Source: Nonomuraea rhodomycinica (GTDB lineage: Bacteria > Actinomycetota > Actinomycetes > Streptosporangiales > Streptosporangiaceae). Taken from it: a DNA stretch of 64,000 bases. The stretch covers positions 346,941 through 410,940 of the forward strand of contig NZ_JABWGO010000008.1 in NCBI RefSeq assembly GCF_013363995.1, given 5' to 3'. The notes beneath the pieces were generated by a model, which searched no databases, was not told the DNA's origin, and was given only the letters and a program-made list of their open reading frames with translations. The position numbers and the translations under genes were made by a program. Shown here in pieces: positions 34,517 to 43,064 of the stretch (position 1 is the stretch's first letter; each line of letters begins with the position of its first letter).

Positions 34517-35395
34517 GTGACCGTCGGTACACGCCCGAGGCGGCCGCACGTCCACGCGACCGGTGCCGCGAGCACGGCGGTCCGGCCGCTGCTCGACGCG
34601 CCGCGCCGCGCGGCCCGCGTGCTCGCCGCCTTCCCCGCCGGGGCCTACCTCCAGGTCAGGACGGACCGGGAGCCGTCGGTCATCGCGCTGCTCGCGCCGG
34701 GCGCGACCCGGCTGCCGAACGCGGTGCTGCTCGCGGGCGAGCCGCCGCGGCTCACGGTGGGTGACGACGCGTCCGTGGGCGACGGCGCCGTGCGCCTGGG
34801 ACGGCTGCGCCTGCGCGCGTCGCGCTGGTGGGATCCGGCGCCGCCGCTGGGCGCGGCGGACCCGGCCGGGCTGCGGGAGGCGGCGGCCGGCCTGACGCCC
34901 GGGGAGCCCGCGCTGGCGGGTGAGCCGGCGGTGGAGCTGCTGGCGTCCGGGTGCGCGAGCGGGAGGCTGCTGGACGTGCTGACGGCGGCCGAGCGGCTGG
35001 TCGGGCTCGGCCCGGGGCTGACGCCCAGCGGTGACGACGTGCTGGCCGGGCTGATGGTGACGTTGCGGCTGCTCGGCGCGGCCACGGGCGCCGGCCGGGC
35101 GGTGTGGCTGGCGGACTGGCTCGCGGCCACGGTCACCTACGACGCCCGCGCCCGCACCACGCCGCTGTCGGCGACGCTGCTGCACTGCGCGGCGCTGGGA
35201 CAGGCCAGCCCGGAGGTGGCCGCGGTGCTGCGGGCCCTGGCGGGCCGGGGGCCGCTGGAGCCGGCCCTGCGCCGCCTGCACGGCCTCGGCCACACGTCGG
35301 GGTCGGACCTCGCCCAGGGGATCGCGATCGGCGTCCGCTCGGTCCTGTCCTGCCGCCCCTCGCGGCGGTCCTTCCCGTCCCGGGAGTGCGCGTGA
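34517..35395 (+). CDS. DUF2877 protein (AllH-like subunit of carbamoyltransferase)
   Basis: A 292-residue DUF2877 protein. The signature GLGPGLTPSGDDVLAGLMV (about 173-191) and the late GHTSGSDLAQGIAIGVR are both clear. In E. coli YlbF/AllH of this family works with FdrA/AllF and YlbE/AllG as oxamate carbamoyltransferase in allantoin breakdown (recalled from the literature). The GTG at 34517 is preceded by GGAGG. First gene of a three-gene operon with GTGA and ATGA overlaps, divergent from pucR. Confidence 0.88.
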   Translation: MTVGTRPRRPHVHATGAASTAVRPLLDAPRRAARVLAAFPAGAYLQVRTDREPSVIALLAPGATRLPNAVLLAGEPPRLTVGDDASVGDGAVRLGRLRLRASRWWDPAPPLGAADPAGLREAAAGLTPGEPALAGEPAVELLASGCASGRLLDVLTAAERLVGLGPGLTPSGDDVLAGLMVTLRLLGAATGAGRAVWLADWLAATVTYDARARTTPLSATLLHCAALGQASPEVAAVLRALAGRGPLEPALRRLHGLGHTSGSDLAQGIAIGVRSVLSCRPSRRSFPSRECA

Positions 35396-36807
35396 GCCCG
35401 GCGGCCGGTGAGGCGGCGGTCGTGGTGCGGGCCGGGGTGTACCACGACTCCGTGACGCTCATGCGCGTCAGCCGGGCGCTGTCCGACCTGCCCGGCATGG
35501 ACGTGGCGCTGGTCGCCATGGCCACCGAGCTGAACCTGGCCATGGCCCGCGACCTCGGCTTCGACCCTCCCCCGGCCGGGCCCGCCGACCTGCTCGTCGC
35601 GCTGCGCGGCCGGGACGTCGCGGCGGCCGAGCGGGAGCTGGACCGGCTCCTGGCGGCCGTGTCGTCCGCGCGTGGCCCGTCCGGTTCCTCCGCGTACGGC
35701 ATGGCGGGGGCGGAGGGGCCGGCCCCGCGCACCACCCGCTCGGCCGCCGCGCGGGCGGGCGAGGACGCCGGGGTGGCGCTGATCTCGCTGCCCGGCGAGC
35801 ACGTCCTGCCGGAGGCGGTGGACGCCATCGAGGCGGGCCTCGACGTGATGATCTTCAGTGACGGCGTCCCCGTACGGCAGGAGGTGCTGCTCAAGCGGCT
35901 GGCCGCCGAGCGCGGCGTGCTCGTCATGGGCCCCGACTGCGGCACGGCCGTGATCGCGGGGGTGGGCCTGGGCTTCGCCAACGTCCTGCGGCCGGGCCCG
36001 GTGGGCGTGGTCGCCGCGTCGGGCACCGGGGCGCAGCAGGTGACCTCGCTGCTGGACCTGGCCGGCGCGGGCGTGAGTCATGTGCTCGGCGTCGGCGGCA
36101 GGGACCTGTCGCGCGAGGTGGGCGGGCTGTCGGCGGTACGGGCGCTGCGGCTGCTCGACGAGGACCCGGCGACCGAGCTGGTCGTGCTGGTGTCCAAGCC
36201 GCCGGACCCGGAGGTGGCGCGGGCCGTGCAGGAGGTGGTGGAGTCGCTGCGCACACCCGTCGTGTCCGCGCTGACGGGGCGCGACGACCTGACCGAGGCG
36301 GCTGAACGGGCGCTGCGCGCGCTCGGCGCGCCCGTGCCCGGCTGGCCCTCCTGGCCCGCTCCCGCGCGCCGCCCGCCGAGGCCGGGCGCGGTCAGGGGCC
36401 TGTACGCGGGCGGAACCCTGTGCGCCGAGGCCGCCGCCATCGCAGGAGGGGCCCCCGCCGTCGCGGAGGGGAAGGAGTTCGTCGACTTCGGCGACGACGC
36501 CTACACGCGGGGCCGCGCCCATCCCCTGATCGACCCGGCGCTGCGCCTGGACGCGCTCGCCCGCGTCGGCCCGGACGAGGTGGCGCTGCTCGACGTCGTC
36601 CTCGGCCACGGCGCCGACCCGGACCCGGCCGCGTCGCTGGCGCCCGCCGTGGCCCGCTGCCCCGCCGCCGCCGTGGTCGTCGCGCTCGTCGGCACCGAGG
36701 GCGACCCGCAGGACCTGCACCGGCAGGCCGCCGCCTTCCGCGAGGCCGGCGCGTCCGTCTTCGTGTCCAACGCCCAGGCCGCCCGGTACGCGAGGGACCT
36801 GCGATGA
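35392..36807 (+). CDS. FdrA-family protein (AllF-like, acyl-CoA synthetase-related)
   Basis: A 471-residue FdrA-type protein related to the succinyl-CoA synthetase alpha subunit. It starts near VVVRAGVYHDSVTLMRVSRAL; the nucleotide-binding core contains MIFSDGVPVRQEVLLKR, VMGPDCGTAVIAGVGLGFANV and VAASGTGAQQVTSLLDLAGAGV. The second half has GLYAGGTLCAEAA and ALLDVVLGHGADPDPA. The GTG at 35392 overlaps the upstream stop (GTGA). Known role of the family: transfer or phosphorolysis of a carbamoyl group (oxalurate to oxamate plus carbamoyl phosphate). Here the natural substrate may instead be ureidomalonate from barbiturase (hypothesis). Confidence 0.88.
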   Translation: MSPAAGEAAVVVRAGVYHDSVTLMRVSRALSDLPGMDVALVAMATELNLAMARDLGFDPPPAGPADLLVALRGRDVAAAERELDRLLAAVSSARGPSGSSAYGMAGAEGPAPRTTRSAAARAGEDAGVALISLPGEHVLPEAVDAIEAGLDVMIFSDGVPVRQEVLLKRLAAERGVLVMGPDCGTAVIAGVGLGFANVLRPGPVGVVAASGTGAQQVTSLLDLAGAGVSHVLGVGGRDLSREVGGLSAVRALRLLDEDPATELVVLVSKPPDPEVARAVQEVVESLRTPVVSALTGRDDLTEAAERALRALGAPVPGWPSWPAPARRPPRPGAVRGLYAGGTLCAEAAAIAGGAPAVAEGKEFVDFGDDAYTRGRAHPLIDPALRLDALARVGPDEVALLDVVLGHGADPDPAASLAPAVARCPAAAVVVALVGTEGDPQDLHRQAAAFREAGASVFVSNAQAARYARDLR

Positions 36808-38201
36808 CCCTGCTCTCCGGCCCGCCCCACGTGGTCACAGCAGGCGTGGACCTGCTGCGCGAGGCCCTGGAGGCCCAGGCCGTTCCCACCACCCCCGTGG
36901 ACTGGCGGCCGCCGCTGCCCGGCACCGCCGGCGCCCTCGCGCGGGTCCTGGCCGACCCGCGCCGGCGCGCCGCCAACGAGCGGGCCGTGGACCGGCTGAC
37001 GTCGTCCCGCCCGCTGCTGGTCGGCGTGCGCCGCGCCTCGGAGCTGCTGCACCTGCCGCAGCCGATGTTCCTGCACGCCGGCCCGCCCCTCGACTGGGAA
37101 CGCGCGTCGGGGCCGATGCGCGGCGCGCTCGTCGGCGCCATGCTGCTGGAGGGGTACGCGATCGACGAGGAGGACGCCCGCGCCCGGCTGGAGTCCGGCG
37201 TGGTGCGGCTGGAGCCGTGCCATCACCACCGGACCGTCGGGCCGATGGCGGGCGTGGTGAGCCCGTCGATGTGGATGTTCGAGGTGCGCGACGACGTCCA
37301 CGGCGGCGTCGCGTACTGCTCGCTGAACGAGGGGCTCGGCCGGGTGCTGCGCTACGGCGCGTACGGCCCGGAGGTGCTGGACCGGCTCGGCTGGATGGAC
37401 CACGTGCTGGGGCCGGTCCTGTCGGCGGCGGTGGAGCTGGCCGGGCCGATCGACCTGCGGGCGCTGGCCGCGCAGGCGCTGCAGATGGGCGACGAGCTGC
37501 ACAACCGCAACCGCGCGGCCACCTCCCTGCTGCTGCGCGAGCTGGCGCCGTACGTGGTGAACGCGGCGCCGGGGCACGCCGCCGAGGTGCTGCGCTTCGT
37601 CGGCGGCAACGACCACTTCTTCCTCAACGCCGCCATGGCCGCCGCCAAGGTCTCGGCCGACGCGGCCCGCGACGTGCCGGGTTCGTCGCTGGTCGTGGCC
37701 ATGGCGCGCAACGGCACCGACTTCGGCGTACAGGTGTCGGGGCTGGGCGAGCGGTGGTTCACGGGGCCGGCGGGGGTGCCGGACGGGCTCTACCTCGGCG
37801 CGTACGGGCCGGCCGACGCGAACCCCGACATCGGCGACTCCACGATCACCGAGACGGCGGGGCTGGGCGGGTTCGCGATGGCGGCGGCCCCGGCCATCGT
37901 GCGCTTCGTGGGCGGCGAGGTGGCCGACGCCGTGGCGGCGACCCGGTCCATGTACGAGATCACGCTCGCCGAGCACCCGGCGTACCAGATCCCGGCGCTC
38001 GGCTTCCGCGGGACGCCGGTCGGGATCGACGTCACCTTGGTGGCGCGGACGGGGCTGCTGCCGGTCGTCAACACCGGCATCGCCGGGCGCGTGGCGGGCA
38101 CGGGGCAGGTCGGGGCGGGGCTGGTGAGCCCGCCGGTGGAGGCGTTCACGAGCGCTTTGCTGGCCCTGGCAGAATCAGCGCTTGATCCATTTGATCAGTG
38201 A
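36804..38201 (+). CDS. DUF1116 protein (AllG-like subunit of carbamoyltransferase)
   Basis: A 465-residue DUF1116 protein. Typical segments are VVTAGVDLLREALEAQAVP, VDWRPP, MRGALVGAMLLEGYA, LEPCHHHRTVGPMAGVVSPSMWMF, MGDELHNRNRAATSLLLREL and GGNDHFFLNAAMAAAKVSADAA. The conserved HHH and NDHFF blocks are intact. It pairs with FdrA and DUF2877 in the oxamate carbamoyltransferase complex. The ATG at 36804 overlaps the fdrA stop (ATGA). No carbamate kinase gene, the usual fourth member, is found in the window, so carbamoyl phosphate may be used in another way. Confidence 0.9.
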   Translation: MTLLSGPPHVVTAGVDLLREALEAQAVPTTPVDWRPPLPGTAGALARVLADPRRRAANERAVDRLTSSRPLLVGVRRASELLHLPQPMFLHAGPPLDWERASGPMRGALVGAMLLEGYAIDEEDARARLESGVVRLEPCHHHRTVGPMAGVVSPSMWMFEVRDDVHGGVAYCSLNEGLGRVLRYGAYGPEVLDRLGWMDHVLGPVLSAAVELAGPIDLRALAAQALQMGDELHNRNRAATSLLLRELAPYVVNAAPGHAAEVLRFVGGNDHFFLNAAMAAAKVSADAARDVPGSSLVVAMARNGTDFGVQVSGLGERWFTGPAGVPDGLYLGAYGPADANPDIGDSTITETAGLGGFAMAAAPAIVRFVGGEVADAVAATRSMYEITLAEHPAYQIPALGFRGTPVGIDVTLVARTGLLPVVNTGIAGRVAGTGQVGAGLVSPPVEAFTSALLALAESALDPFDQ

Positions 38202-38343
38202 TATTTCCGGACGTAATGGGATTTGTCAGGACTTGATGCTGCTTCCGTTCCGGAATGGCGTGCCTATATCGTGTCGAACCTCATAATCTGGAAGCGTGGC
38301 GCGACGCATGTGACCGATGAGGCGGGAGACATTGGGGGCGGAA

Positions 38344-40674
38344 ATGGCAGCCGACCGCTTGCTCGGCGGGCCCGGCACACAGGGGGACGTGTCACGGAGC
38401 CAGGGACGCTTGATCGGCCGGCGCTACAGGTTGATGTCGCCGGTGGGCCGGGGCGGCATGGGCATGGTGTGGCAGGCGCACGACGTGCTGCTCGACCGTG
38501 ACGTGGCGGTCAAGGAGCTGATCCTGCCGTTCGGGCTCGACCACGCGGGCAAGCAGGTGGCGTACCGGCGCATGCTGCGCGAGGCCCGCTCGGCCGCGCG
38601 GCTGACGCATCCGGGCATCGTGACCGTCCACGACGTGGTCGAGGAGGACGGCCGGCCCTGGATCGTCATGGAGCTGTTCCGCGCGTGGTCGCTGGAGCAG
38701 GCCGTACGGCAGAGCGGCCCCCTGCCGGTGGCGCAGGCGGCGGAGATCGGCATCCGGGTGCTCGACGCGCTGCGGCACGCCCACGCGGCGGGCATCCTGC
38801 ACCGCGACGTCAAGCCGGGCAACGTGCTGCTCACCGCCGACCGGGTGGTGCTCACCGACTTCGGCATCGCCGCCATCGAGGGCGATGTCACGATCACGCA
38901 GACGGGGCTGCTCATGGGCTCGCCCGCCTACGTGCCGCCGGAGCGGCTGTCGGGCCAGGCCATCACGGCCGCGGCCGACCTGTGGTCGTTCGGCGCGACG
39001 CTGTACGCGGCCGTCGAGGGACGCCCGCCGTACGAGGGGCCGGACGCGATCGCCGTGCTCGGCGCGGTGCTCACGCAGAACCCGGTCCGGCCGCAGCGCG
39101 CCGGGGCGCTGCTGCCCGTCATCGAGGGGCTGCTGCGCAAGAACCCGGCCGAGCGGCTCACCGCCGCACAGGTCACCGACGCCCTCGAACACATCCTGCT
39201 GGCCAACGGCTCCGTCCGGCCGCGCAACCCGGAGGCGCCGTCGTCGCCCCTGCCCGCGCCGCCCGACCCGACGCCGGCCGGGCCGCCGTCGCTCGACCCG
39301 CCGTCCGGGCCGATGCCGTCGCTCGACCCGCCGTCCGGGCCGATGCCGTCGCGCATCGTCGAGACGCCGTCGGGGCCGGTGCGCGTGCCGTACGACCCGG
39401 GCATGGGCGACGTGGCGGGGCCGTACGCGGGGGGCCCCGACACGCCGGGCGGCGCGTCGGGGGGCCACCGCACCGAACGGATCCCGGCGCCGCCCCAGGG
39501 GTTCGACGCCTTCGGCGGCACGTCGGGACCGCATGCCGTGCGCACGCCGGAGACTTCCGGGACCTCAGGAGCTTTCGGCGCTGACGTGCTCTCCGGGAGA
39601 CCCGGCCTCTCGGGGCCCTCCTTCCCCACCGGCGGCCCCGCGGGAGCCACCGGGACCGGCCGAGTCGCAGGACTCGCCGGAACGGGCGGAGGCGCGGGAG
39701 CCACCGGAGCCCGCGGGGACGCGGGAGTCGCCGGGGCCGGCGATCCGTCGAGCCTCGCGGGGCGGCTGCGGGCCGCCGCGGGCACGGACGAGCGCCTGGA
39801 CGCCGCCGCTCTCTTCGGCGACCACCCGGGCCCGAACGCCCTGTCCGGCCCCCGCCGGGGGCCGCAGCCCATCCTGCCGCTGACCACCGACAGCCGCGCC
39901 ACCCCCTGGCCGCTGGCCTCCGAGGACCACCTGCGCGAACACTCCCGCGACCTGTCGGCGGACGTACGGCGGCGCCGCCCGTCCGCGCCGCCCCGCGACG
40001 GCGCGCGCCCGGGGAAGGGCCGGCGGCGGCCGAGCGACGACGATGGCCCGTGGCTGCGCGACGGCCGGCCGACAGCCCGCCTCGTCCTCGCCTCGGTGGC
40101 CGCCGTGGGCGCCGTCGTGACGGCCACCGTGGTGCTCGCGTCCGGCTCCGGCTCCGCTCCCCCGGCGCCGGCGACGTCCGCGACCTCGGGGACGACCTCG
40201 GAGCCCGCCGCCACGGCGGCGCCGCTCCAGGTGGCGGCCGTGCCGGAGGGCTACAAGGAGCACACGCCGCCCGGCTTCAAGGCCGCCGTGCCCGCCGCCT
40301 GGAAGGCGGCCACGTCCGGCGACGGGACGACGTTCGCGGGGCCGAAGGACTCGGGCATGCGGATCGCGGTCGAGCCGGTCGCGCCGCAGCAGGACGGCGG
40401 CCTGGCCGAGCTGGGCCGGGCCGAGGCGGACGGCGGCGTCGAGGGCTACATCCAGGTGCAGCTCCAGGCGACGCCGTTCCGCACGTGGAAGGCCGCGGAC
40501 TGGGAGTACACCTACGCGCGCTCCAACGGCGTCCCGATGCACGCGCTGACCCGGTACGTCACGATCGACGACAAGACCGCGTTCAAGATCACCTTCGACA
40601 TGCCGGAGCTGAACTGGGACGACCAGGCCCAGACCCGCAAGGTCTTCCTGGAGACCTTCCGCCCGACCTCCTGA
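38344..40674 (+). CDS. membrane Ser/Thr protein kinase (PknB type)
   Basis: A 776-residue receptor-like kinase. The kinase domain (about 25-285) has the glycine loop VGRGGMGMVW, the ATP lysine in DVAVKEL, the catalytic loop LHRDVKPGNVLL, TDFGIA, and GSPAYVPPERL. A Pro/Gly/Thr-rich juxtamembrane region with two 30-bp DNA repeats (39285-39344; SLDPPSGPMP) and a Gly/Ala-rich part follows. One transmembrane helix (LVLASVAAVGAVVTATVVLAS, about 581-601) leads to an extracellular domain of about 150 residues ending KVFLETFRPTS. The ATG at 38344 has GGGGGCGG before it. It follows the DUF1116 gene by 142 bp and is probably a separate unit. The signal is unknown. Confidence 0.92.
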   Translation: MAADRLLGGPGTQGDVSRSQGRLIGRRYRLMSPVGRGGMGMVWQAHDVLLDRDVAVKELILPFGLDHAGKQVAYRRMLREARSAARLTHPGIVTVHDVVEEDGRPWIVMELFRAWSLEQAVRQSGPLPVAQAAEIGIRVLDALRHAHAAGILHRDVKPGNVLLTADRVVLTDFGIAAIEGDVTITQTGLLMGSPAYVPPERLSGQAITAAADLWSFGATLYAAVEGRPPYEGPDAIAVLGAVLTQNPVRPQRAGALLPVIEGLLRKNPAERLTAAQVTDALEHILLANGSVRPRNPEAPSSPLPAPPDPTPAGPPSLDPPSGPMPSLDPPSGPMPSRIVETPSGPVRVPYDPGMGDVAGPYAGGPDTPGGASGGHRTERIPAPPQGFDAFGGTSGPHAVRTPETSGTSGAFGADVLSGRPGLSGPSFPTGGPAGATGTGRVAGLAGTGGGAGATGARGDAGVAGAGDPSSLAGRLRAAAGTDERLDAAALFGDHPGPNALSGPRRGPQPILPLTTDSRATPWPLASEDHLREHSRDLSADVRRRRPSAPPRDGARPGKGRRRPSDDDGPWLRDGRPTARLVLASVAAVGAVVTATVVLASGSGSAPPAPATSATSGTTSEPAATAAPLQVAAVPEGYKEHTPPGFKAAVPAAWKAATSGDGTTFAGPKDSGMRIAVEPVAPQQDGGLAELGRAEADGGVEGYIQVQLQATPFRTWKAADWEYTYARSNGVPMHALTRYVTIDDKTAFKITFDMPELNWDDQAQTRKVFLETFRPTS

Positions 40675-40783
40675 CGCCCCGGGGAGAGGCTCCGCCCCGA
40701 CGCCGTGGTGCCCCGCGAAGGCGCTCCGCCCGACGCCCCGGGCGCCGCGCGGGGTGCCGTGGGCCGTGCGGTACGGTCCACGC

Positions 40784-41617
40784 ATGAGGCTGGCGAGCAT
40801 CCATTTCTACCCGGTGAAGTCCACGAGCGGCCACGAGGTGCGCCGGGCCGAGGTGGAGCCGTGGGGGCTCGCCGGCGACCGGCGTTTCGTCGTGGTCGGC
40901 GGGGACGGCAAGCTGCTGACGGCGCGTACGCACGCGCGGCTGCTCGCCTGTGTGGCCGAGCTCGACGGGGACCCGGCGGCGGGCGGCGCGCTGACGCTGA
41001 CCGGGCCGCACGAGGCGCCCCTGCGCGTCGTCCCGCGCGAGCCGCGCAGGATCACGGTGGCCTACCCCAGGGAGGTCCTGGACCTGGCCGACTGCGGCGA
41101 CGAGGCGGCGGCGTGGCTGTCGGGGCTGCTCGGGGAGCCGGCCCGGCTGGCCTGGCAGGACGACCCGCGAGGCCGTGCCGTCGATCCCCTCTACAGCCGG
41201 CCCGAGGACCGCGTGAGCCTCGCGGACGCCTACCCGCTGCTGCTCACCACCACCGCCTCCCTCGACCGGCTCAACGCCTGGGTCGCCGAGACGGCCGCCG
41301 AGCGGGGCGAGGAGCCCCGGCCGCCGCTGTCGATGCGCCGCTTCCGGCCCAACGTGGTGATCGACGGCGTGGCGGAGCCGTTCGACGAGGACACCTGGAA
41401 GCGGGTGCGGATCGGCGAGGTGGGCTTCCGGGTCAGCAAGGGCTGCGACCGCTGCGTGCTGCCGACGATCGACCCGGTGACGCTGGCCAAGGGCAAGGAG
41501 CCCACGCGCACGCTCGCCCGGCACCGCAAGTGGGACGGGAAGGTCTGGTTCGGCGTCAACCTCATCCCGGACGGCCCCGGCGTCCTGACCCAGGGCGACC
41601 CGGTCACCGTGCTCTGA
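40784..41617 (+). CDS. MOSC-domain protein (YcbX/mARC type)
   Basis: A 277-residue protein with an N-terminal MOSC_N beta-barrel (RLASIHFYPVKSTSGHEV, GLAGDRRFVVV) and a C-terminal MOSC domain (RRFRPNVVIDGVAEPFDEDTWKRVRIGEVGFRV, GCDRCVLPTIDP). The conserved cysteine of GCDRC is the expected molybdenum ligand in this family. Such proteins reduce N-hydroxylated bases or other N-oxygenated compounds. ATG at 40784. A [2Fe-2S] domain present in some YcbX proteins is absent. It is adjacent to a kinase gene but has no clear operon. Confidence 0.9.
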   Translation: MRLASIHFYPVKSTSGHEVRRAEVEPWGLAGDRRFVVVGGDGKLLTARTHARLLACVAELDGDPAAGGALTLTGPHEAPLRVVPREPRRITVAYPREVLDLADCGDEAAAWLSGLLGEPARLAWQDDPRGRAVDPLYSRPEDRVSLADAYPLLLTTTASLDRLNAWVAETAAERGEEPRPPLSMRRFRPNVVIDGVAEPFDEDTWKRVRIGEVGFRVSKGCDRCVLPTIDPVTLAKGKEPTRTLARHRKWDGKVWFGVNLIPDGPGVLTQGDPVTVL

Positions 41618-41734
41618 TCCACTCCTCCGGAAACCGCGGGCTGATGTCACGCCGACACGGAATGGGGCCGGCCGGGCGGGAAAGGCGCCTTGTCCTCTTT
41701 GGGAGGATCTTGCGGGCTATGGGAGACTTCACGG

Positions 41735-43009
41735 GTGACCAGCGCCCCCACAAAATCATCATCCATTTCCTCCGATGAGGATATTCGCCGAATTCAGCGT
41801 CGCACCCTGGCCGTCCTGTCGGGCGCGCAGATCGTCGGCGGCGTGGGCGTCGCGGTCGGCCTCGCGCTGAGCTCGGTGGTGGTGGACGAGCTGTCCGGCT
41901 CGACGGTCATCAGCGGCTTCGCGGGCACCGCCACCGTGCTCGGGGCGGCGCTGCTGGCGCTCCCCGCGGCCAAGGCCGCCGCGCGCGGCGGACGGCGGGC
42001 GGGCCTGTCGCTGGCGTACGTGGCGGCGCTGGCCGGCTGCCTGCTGTCCGTCGCCGCCATCTCCGTCCGCAGCTGGCCGCTCCTGCTCGCCGGCCTGGTC
42101 CTGGTCGGCGGCGGCAGCGCCGGCAACCTCGCGGCCCGCTACTCCGCGACCGACCTGTCGCCCCAGGGGCACGCCGCCCGCCACCTGTCGCTGGTGGTGT
42201 GGGCGGCCACCGTGGGCTCCGTCGCCGGGCCGAACCTGGCCGAGCCCACCGACCGGATCGGCATCGACCTGGGCCTGGTGGACAAGGCCGGGCCGTTCGC
42301 GTTCGCGGCCCTGGCGTTCGCTGGGGCGCTGGTCATCGTGGCGGCCGGGCTGCGCCCCGACCCGCTCGAGCTGGCCCGCGAGCGCGACGGCGCCCGCCCC
42401 GTGCCCGCCGGCCGTGTGCGGACGATCGGCCCGGCGTGGCAGACGCTGCGCTCCACGCCGATGGCCCGGCGGGCGCTCGTCATGGTCGCGGTCAGCCACA
42501 CCGCGATGGTCTCGGTGATGTCGATGACCCCGGTGAAGCTCCACCACGACGGCTCGGCCCTCGACGTCATCGGCCTGGTGATCAGCCTGCACATCGCCGG
42601 CATGTACGTCCTGTCGCCCGTGGTCGGCTGGCTGTCCGACAAGGCGGGCAAGGTGCCGGTGCTGCTGCTCGGCATGGCGCTGCTGCTGAGCGCCGCGTGC
42701 CTGGCGGGGACGGCCGGCCACCGCGTGTGGCAGGTCACCACGGCGCTGGTGCTGCTCGGGCTCGGCTGGTCGTGCGGGCTGGTCGCCGGGTCGGCGCTGC
42801 TCAGCGAGTCGGTGCCGGTGGAGCGCCGGCCCGCCGTGCAGGGCCTGTCGGACCTGCTGATGAACGTCTGCGGCGCCACCGGCACCGTCGTGGCGGGCGC
42901 GATCGTGGGCGGGCTGTCGTACGGGGTGCTGGGGCTGGTGGTGGGGCTGATGGTGACGCTGGCCGCCCTCTGGCTGCTCCTCAGCAGACGCCACGCGCCG
43001 ACGGCGTAA
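41735..43009 (+). CDS. MFS transporter
   Basis: A 424-residue membrane protein with about 12 hydrophobic segments (first one LSGAQIVGGVGVAVGLALSSVVVDEL), the arrangement of the major facilitator superfamily. The inter-domain loop contains LRPDPLELARERDG, and VVGWLSDKAGKVPVLLLG resembles the MFS loop 2-3 motif in the second half. The GTG at 41735 has GGGAGA before it. The substrate is unknown; it resembles actinobacterial drug or sugar exporters. It is convergent with the polymerase-like gene. Confidence 0.85.
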   Translation: MTSAPTKSSSISSDEDIRRIQRRTLAVLSGAQIVGGVGVAVGLALSSVVVDELSGSTVISGFAGTATVLGAALLALPAAKAAARGGRRAGLSLAYVAALAGCLLSVAAISVRSWPLLLAGLVLVGGGSAGNLAARYSATDLSPQGHAARHLSLVVWAATVGSVAGPNLAEPTDRIGIDLGLVDKAGPFAFAALAFAGALVIVAAGLRPDPLELARERDGARPVPAGRVRTIGPAWQTLRSTPMARRALVMVAVSHTAMVSVMSMTPVKLHHDGSALDVIGLVISLHIAGMYVLSPVVGWLSDKAGKVPVLLLGMALLLSAACLAGTAGHRVWQVTTALVLLGLGWSCGLVAGSALLSESVPVERRPAVQGLSDLLMNVCGATGTVVAGAIVGGLSYGVLGLVVGLMVTLAALWLLLSRRHAPTA

Positions 43010-43064
43010 GAGCCTCGGCAGGAGCCACGCGCGCGCCCACGGCGCGGGGACGACGCGCAAGGAA